Shown piece by piece: positions 61,901 through 64,000 of a stretch of 64,000 bases of DNA. The position numbers were made by a program, and so were the translations under genes. The notes under the pieces were generated by a model that made no database searches, was not told where the DNA came from, and was given only the letters and a program-made list of their open reading frames with translations. Source of the stretch: Mycobacterium sp. SM1 (GTDB lineage Bacteria; Actinomycetota; Actinomycetes; Mycobacteriales; Mycobacteriaceae); assembly GCF_018361265.1 (NCBI RefSeq), contig NZ_JAFLNH010000001.1:1612001-1676000 (forward strand), given 5' to 3'. Positions within the stretch are counted from its first letter, which is position 1; each line of letters starts with the position of its first letter.

Positions 61901-62589
61901 CAGTCGTAAAACGACAGCATCGATCCACCGATCAACGAAATGAACCGCGCTCCAACGGCATGACTGACCATCGACATCGCCGGTATCGGCGAAAACCCGG
62001 CAATCCGGTCGGGGCCGTAGCGTTTGATGGTATGCACGTGCGCCGCGGCCACCATCTCGGCGGCCTCCCACCATTCGGCCCGGACAAACCCGCCTTTGCC
62101 GCGCGCCGCCTTGTAGCGGCGGGACTTCACCGGATCATCCACGATATCCGCCCACGCCAGCACCGGATCCTCCAGACGCTGCTTGGCGTCTCGGTAATCC
62201 TCCAGCAGCACATCGCGCACATACGGATAGCGCACTCGCGCAGGCGAATACGTGTACCAGGAGAACGACGCTCCCCGGGGACAGCCCCGTGGCTCGTATT
62301 CAGGCTTGTCCGCGCCGATCGACGGATAGTCGGTCTGCTGCGACTCCCAGGTGATGACACCGTCCTTGACGTAGATCTTCCACGAGCACGATCCGGTGCA
62401 ATTGACACCGTGCGTCGATCGGACCACTTTGTCATGCGCCCAGCGGTCCCGGTAGAAAGCATCTGCCGAGCGGCCGCCCGTCTTATGCAGCGCCCGGTGA
62501 TCCGCAGAGATCTCGCCGTGGTGAAAATATTTGCCGAACCTCAGTAAAGCGTCGCCGGCGGCCCGGCGATCCTGCTGCGGCTCGATCAC
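58924..62589 (-). CDS. narG: NarG, respiratory nitrate reductase alpha subunit
   Basis: 1221 residues. The FS0 [4Fe-4S] ligands are H60, C64, C68 and C103 (HGVNCTGSC, then RGCPRGASFSW), and the molybdenum ligand is D233 in YADLPVASP, as in E. coli NarG. The Mo-bis-MGD catalytic subunit reduces nitrate to nitrite at the cytoplasmic face. GTG 62589 follows a GGAGG site. No twin-arginine signal is seen, consistent with a cytoplasmic NarG. In M. tuberculosis narGHJI is at Rv1161-Rv1164, away from narK3. No GlnR or DosR box was recognised in its promoter. Confidence 0.93.
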   Translation of the reverse strand: MIEPQQDRRAAGDALLRFGKYFHHGEISADHRALHKTGGRSADAFYRDRWAHDKVVRSTHGVNCTGSCSWKIYVKDGVITWESQQTDYPSIGADKPEYEPRGCPRGASFSWYTYSPARVRYPYVRDVLLEDYRDAKQRLEDPVLAWADIVDDPVKSRRYKAARGKGGFVRAEWWEAAEMVAAAHVHTIKRYGPDRIAGFSPIPAMSMVSHAVGARFISLIGGSMLSFYDWYADLPVASPQVFGDQTDVPESADWFDAGYLIMWGSNVPVTRTPDAHYITEARYRGQKVVVVSPDYADSAKFADEWLPARPGTDAALAMSMGHVILKEFFVDRATAYFTDYVKRYTDLPFLVTLAERDGDWLPGKFLTAADLGDTGDGGSFKTVLLDAQGSPVVPNGSLGHRFTASGQGKWNLDLCGVDPLLTLRGTHTDVAAVKLPRFDGERPGVLTRGVPTKVIAGHRVTTVFDLLLAHYGVHRDGLPGDWPTGYDDAAVPYTPAWQEPITGVPAVAAERIAREFADNARRSGGRSMILMGAGTNHWFHSDQIYRSFLTLVMLTGCQGVNGGGWAHYVGQEKCRPVTGWSTLAFGLDWQRPPRQMQGTVFWYLSTDQWRYDRFTSEVMASPLAQGRLAGRTAADNIALASRLGWMPSYPTFNRNPLDLADEAARLGKEAAAHVVDGLKTGHLWFACEDPDAPENFPRCLTVWRSNLLGSSAKGNEYFLKHLLGTDSSVAASDADGVRPQEVRWRDDAPIGKLDLLLSLDFRSTSTTLFSDIVLPAATWYEKHDLSSTDMHPFVHAFSPAISPPWEAKTDFEAFHRIARGFSWLAEKHLGTRTDIVAVPLQHDSVDATAQPGGRVLDWKAGECEPIPGKTMPHLVVVERDYPAVAEQMAALGPMVDTVGLTVKGVTTHPEAEVQYLRGVNGAVVSGVAAGRPSLAKDIHVAEAILALSGTTNGRLAVQGFEALQRRTGTQLADLAKENEGRRVSFADTQSRPVPVGTSPEWSGSETGGRRYSPFTINTERLKPWHTLTGRQHFYLDHDWMSELGEQLPIFRPPLDMTALFGEPKVGDGRGGITVRYLTPHSKWSIHSTYQDNLHMLTLSRGGQAIWMSDIDAAKIGVKDNDWIECANRNGVVTARAIVSHRMPEGLVFMYHAQDKVVDVPRAEKTGKRGGVHNALTRIMIKPSHLIGGYAQQSFALNYHGPTGNQRDEVTTIRRRSQEVEY

Positions 62590-62897
62590 TATGCCTCCAC
62601 TCGCACAACAACTATCGCCAACTATCGTGCTCAGTCACCGAGGGTAGGGGAGGTTTTACCGGGGGCAAAAATACGCACCGCCACACGCGGCCCGCCGTGC
62701 GATTGCGTTAACACCTCGGCCACATTGCGGGACGCGGGCATGCCGCAGTTTGGCCGCGTGCCATCGGAAAGCGCTGCTGGGGCGCATGATCGGCCGATGA
62801 CGGGCGCAGCCACGCCGTCGTGGCGTCTTCGTGGTGTCCTAAATTTGTTGCGCGCCCGTAACACGGATTGTGGGCCCGGATGGGGCGGAGCGGCCAC
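62590..62897. other. Intergenic region upstream of narG
   Basis: About 308 bases between the divergently-placed narG start and the end of the methyltransferase gene. It must hold the narGHJI promoter. No clear gene; a GGTAGGGGAGG stretch at 62642-62652 and TACCGGGGGCAAAAATA at 62658 are noted but unassigned. Confidence 0.5.
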
Positions 62898-63704
62898 TCA
62901 GCGCTTTCTGGCGGTGACGAGCAAGACCTCCCACTGCATCGCGCCGCCGACCAGGTAGCGCCGCGCGAGATCGATGAGCTGGGCGTCGAGTGCGGCGGCC
63001 AACACCGTGTTATCGCCGATGGCGCGGTAGGCCTCGATTGTCGGACCGTAGTATTTCTTGAAGTACTCGTGCACGTCCTGGGCTCTTTCGAAGCGGTCCA
63101 CCCGCAAATCGACCCGTCGCATCTCGATATCGCGCACCCGCTCCCCCAGCAAGCCGGCGATGTACTCCTCACGACCCCACAACGCCTCGGGGGGCATGCC
63201 GGGAATTTGCGTAGGCCGATACGGCCGGATCGTGGCCAGCATCTGGCCGAACCATCCTTCCGGCGTCCAGCTGATCACACCGATCCTGCCCCCGGGCTTG
63301 CAGACCCGGACCAGCTCGTCGGCGGCGCGCCGGTGGTGCGGGGCGAACATCACGCCGATCGCGGACACCACCACGTCGAATTCGTCATCGACGAATGGCA
63401 ATGCTTCCGCGTTGGCTTCCCGCCACTGCATCGTGACCCCCTGCTCTGCCGCCCGCACTTGGGAGCGCTGCAGCAGCTCCGGTGTGAGATCGCTGGACGT
63501 GACGCAGGCGCCCGTCTTGGCGGCCGGGATCGAGATGTTGCCGGACCCGGCTGCGACATCGAGCACTCGATCCCCCGGTCCGATACCGGTGGCAGAGACC
63601 AGTATCGGGCCGAGCGGGGCCATCACCTGCTCGGCCATGAGGGCGTAGTCACCCAGCGCCCACACCGCCCGGTGCTCGCTGGCGGCCGCGGTGTCACTGC
63701 TCAT
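62898..63704 (-). CDS. SAM-dependent methyltransferase, UbiE/COQ5-like
   Basis: 268 residues. SAM motif I is VLDVAAGSGNISIPAA, motif post-I TSSDLTPELLQ, motif II ALPFVDDEFDVVVS and motif III VCKPGGRIGVISW. Similar proteins methylate quinones, mycolates-associated lipids or small molecules; the acceptor is not apparent. An AGGAGG site precedes ATG 63704. Upstream lies a palindrome shared with the divergent probable MarR-type gene. Confidence 0.82.
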   Translation of the reverse strand: MSSDTAAASEHRAVWALGDYALMAEQVMAPLGPILVSATGIGPGDRVLDVAAGSGNISIPAAKTGACVTSSDLTPELLQRSQVRAAEQGVTMQWREANAEALPFVDDEFDVVVSAIGVMFAPHHRRAADELVRVCKPGGRIGVISWTPEGWFGQMLATIRPYRPTQIPGMPPEALWGREEYIAGLLGERVRDIEMRRVDLRVDRFERAQDVHEYFKKYYGPTIEAYRAIGDNTVLAAALDAQLIDLARRYLVGGAMQWEVLLVTARKR

Positions 63705-63842
63705 CGAGAGCCTCCTGTGGATGTGGATTGAGAATACGGACGCAAACGGGCCTCGGCACCTGCGACGTCGTTGTCGCTGTCGCCGCGACGGGTCTGGGAA
63801 ACCACCAAAACAATAGCACTTGGCTACACTAGCCTAAAGAAG

Positions 63843-63861
63843 CAATTTACCTAAGTAATTG
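63843..63861. promoter_or_regulatory. AT-rich palindrome between methyltransferase and last gene
   Basis: CAATTTACctaaGTAATTG is an imperfect inverted repeat in the only AT-rich patch of the divergent region, of the TTAC/GTAA form typical of MarR operators. It is 93 bases before the start of the last gene. Inference only. Confidence 0.4.
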
Positions 63862-63953
63862 TGGATGGGTGTTACCCTAGCATCGATGCGCGCGCCGCGA
63901 TGATGGCATTCCCCGCCCCGGGAGCAGGCGCGCAAGCATACGGGAGCAGTGAG

Positions 63954-64000
63954 GTGTCCGCCGACGACGCGACGACGATCGACGAGTCGCTGGATGTGCT
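63954..64000 (+). CDS. Start of a probable MarR-family regulator (3' end outside window)
   Basis: Only 15 codons are visible: MSADDATTIDESLDV. This resembles the N-terminus of mycobacterial MarR regulators (recall, weak), and a MarR-type palindrome lies upstream. GTG 63954 has GGAG 9 bases before it; ATG 63900 is an in-frame alternative that adds MMAFPAPGAGAQAYGSSE. Confidence 0.35.
   Translation, partial: MSADDATTIDESLDV

Noticed and set aside
1..64000. tRNA or rRNA genes
   Set aside because: No cloverleaf with conserved TTCRANNC-type arm or rRNA-like stretch was recognised on either strand; small RNAs cannot be excluded by eye.

Overview
The window is high-GC actinobacterial DNA from a mycobacterium. 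The evidence is an arabinan transferase AftD, LmcA/TmaT envelope genes, PE and PPE proteins, LpqI, HtdX/FabG4/FadA2/FadE5 and an R2lox oxidase whose metal-ligand numbering equals the M. tuberculosis protein. Much of it follows the order of M. tuberculosis genes around Rv0224c-Rv0261c (Rv numbers are from memory, not a search). It is not the M. tuberculosis arrangement: tcrX/tcrY abut the Rv0224c homologue, several genes expected there are absent, and narGHJI sits beside narK3. A non-tuberculous, probably slow-growing, species is the best guess.

Layout. 1-4067: end of a methyltransferase gene, a YjbR-like protein, a frameshifted small protein, a DUF6131 protein and the TcrX/TcrY two-component pair. 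4151-10700: envelope cluster (methyltransferase, glycosyltransferase, polytopic protein, LmcA, TmaT), with a 54-bp tandem repeat carrying the stop and start codons between two genes. 10739-15192: lactonase, a TetR regulator with palindromic operator, R2lox and GabD1. 15273-21226: what looks like an accessory metal island, with a catabolic-type acetolactate synthase, a divergent NRAMP transporter under an IdeR-like box, and a WtpABC-type molybdate/tungstate importer. 21342-30933: lipase-maturation-factor-like protein, AftD, small DUF2613 protein, LpqI, a TetR regulator and a ClC-type channel. 30981-36693: lipid genes htdX-fabG4, fadA2, fadE5. 36969-40511: succinate dehydrogenase 1.

40965-43972 encodes assimilatory nitrite reductase NirBD. 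44543-51897 is an accessory stretch: PPE, PE, PPE, an exported DUF732 protein, a phage-lysin-B-like esterase and a decayed IS607-family element whose TnpA has a nonsense codon and whose TnpB appears to lack the third RuvC aspartate. 51877-62589 is a nitrogen block on the minus strand: sirohydrochlorin chelatase-like CbiX, NarK3, the HemD/winged-helix regulator NnaR, and narGHJI. A methyltransferase and the start of a probable MarR-type gene close the window.

How they fit together: WtpABC can supply molybdenum for the NarG cofactor; NarK3 and NarGHI take up and reduce nitrate; NirBD, with siroheme made through CbiX-type chemistry, reduces nitrite to ammonium; NnaR (with GlnR encoded elsewhere) probably regulates the set. 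No rRNA, tRNA or CRISPR array was recognised.
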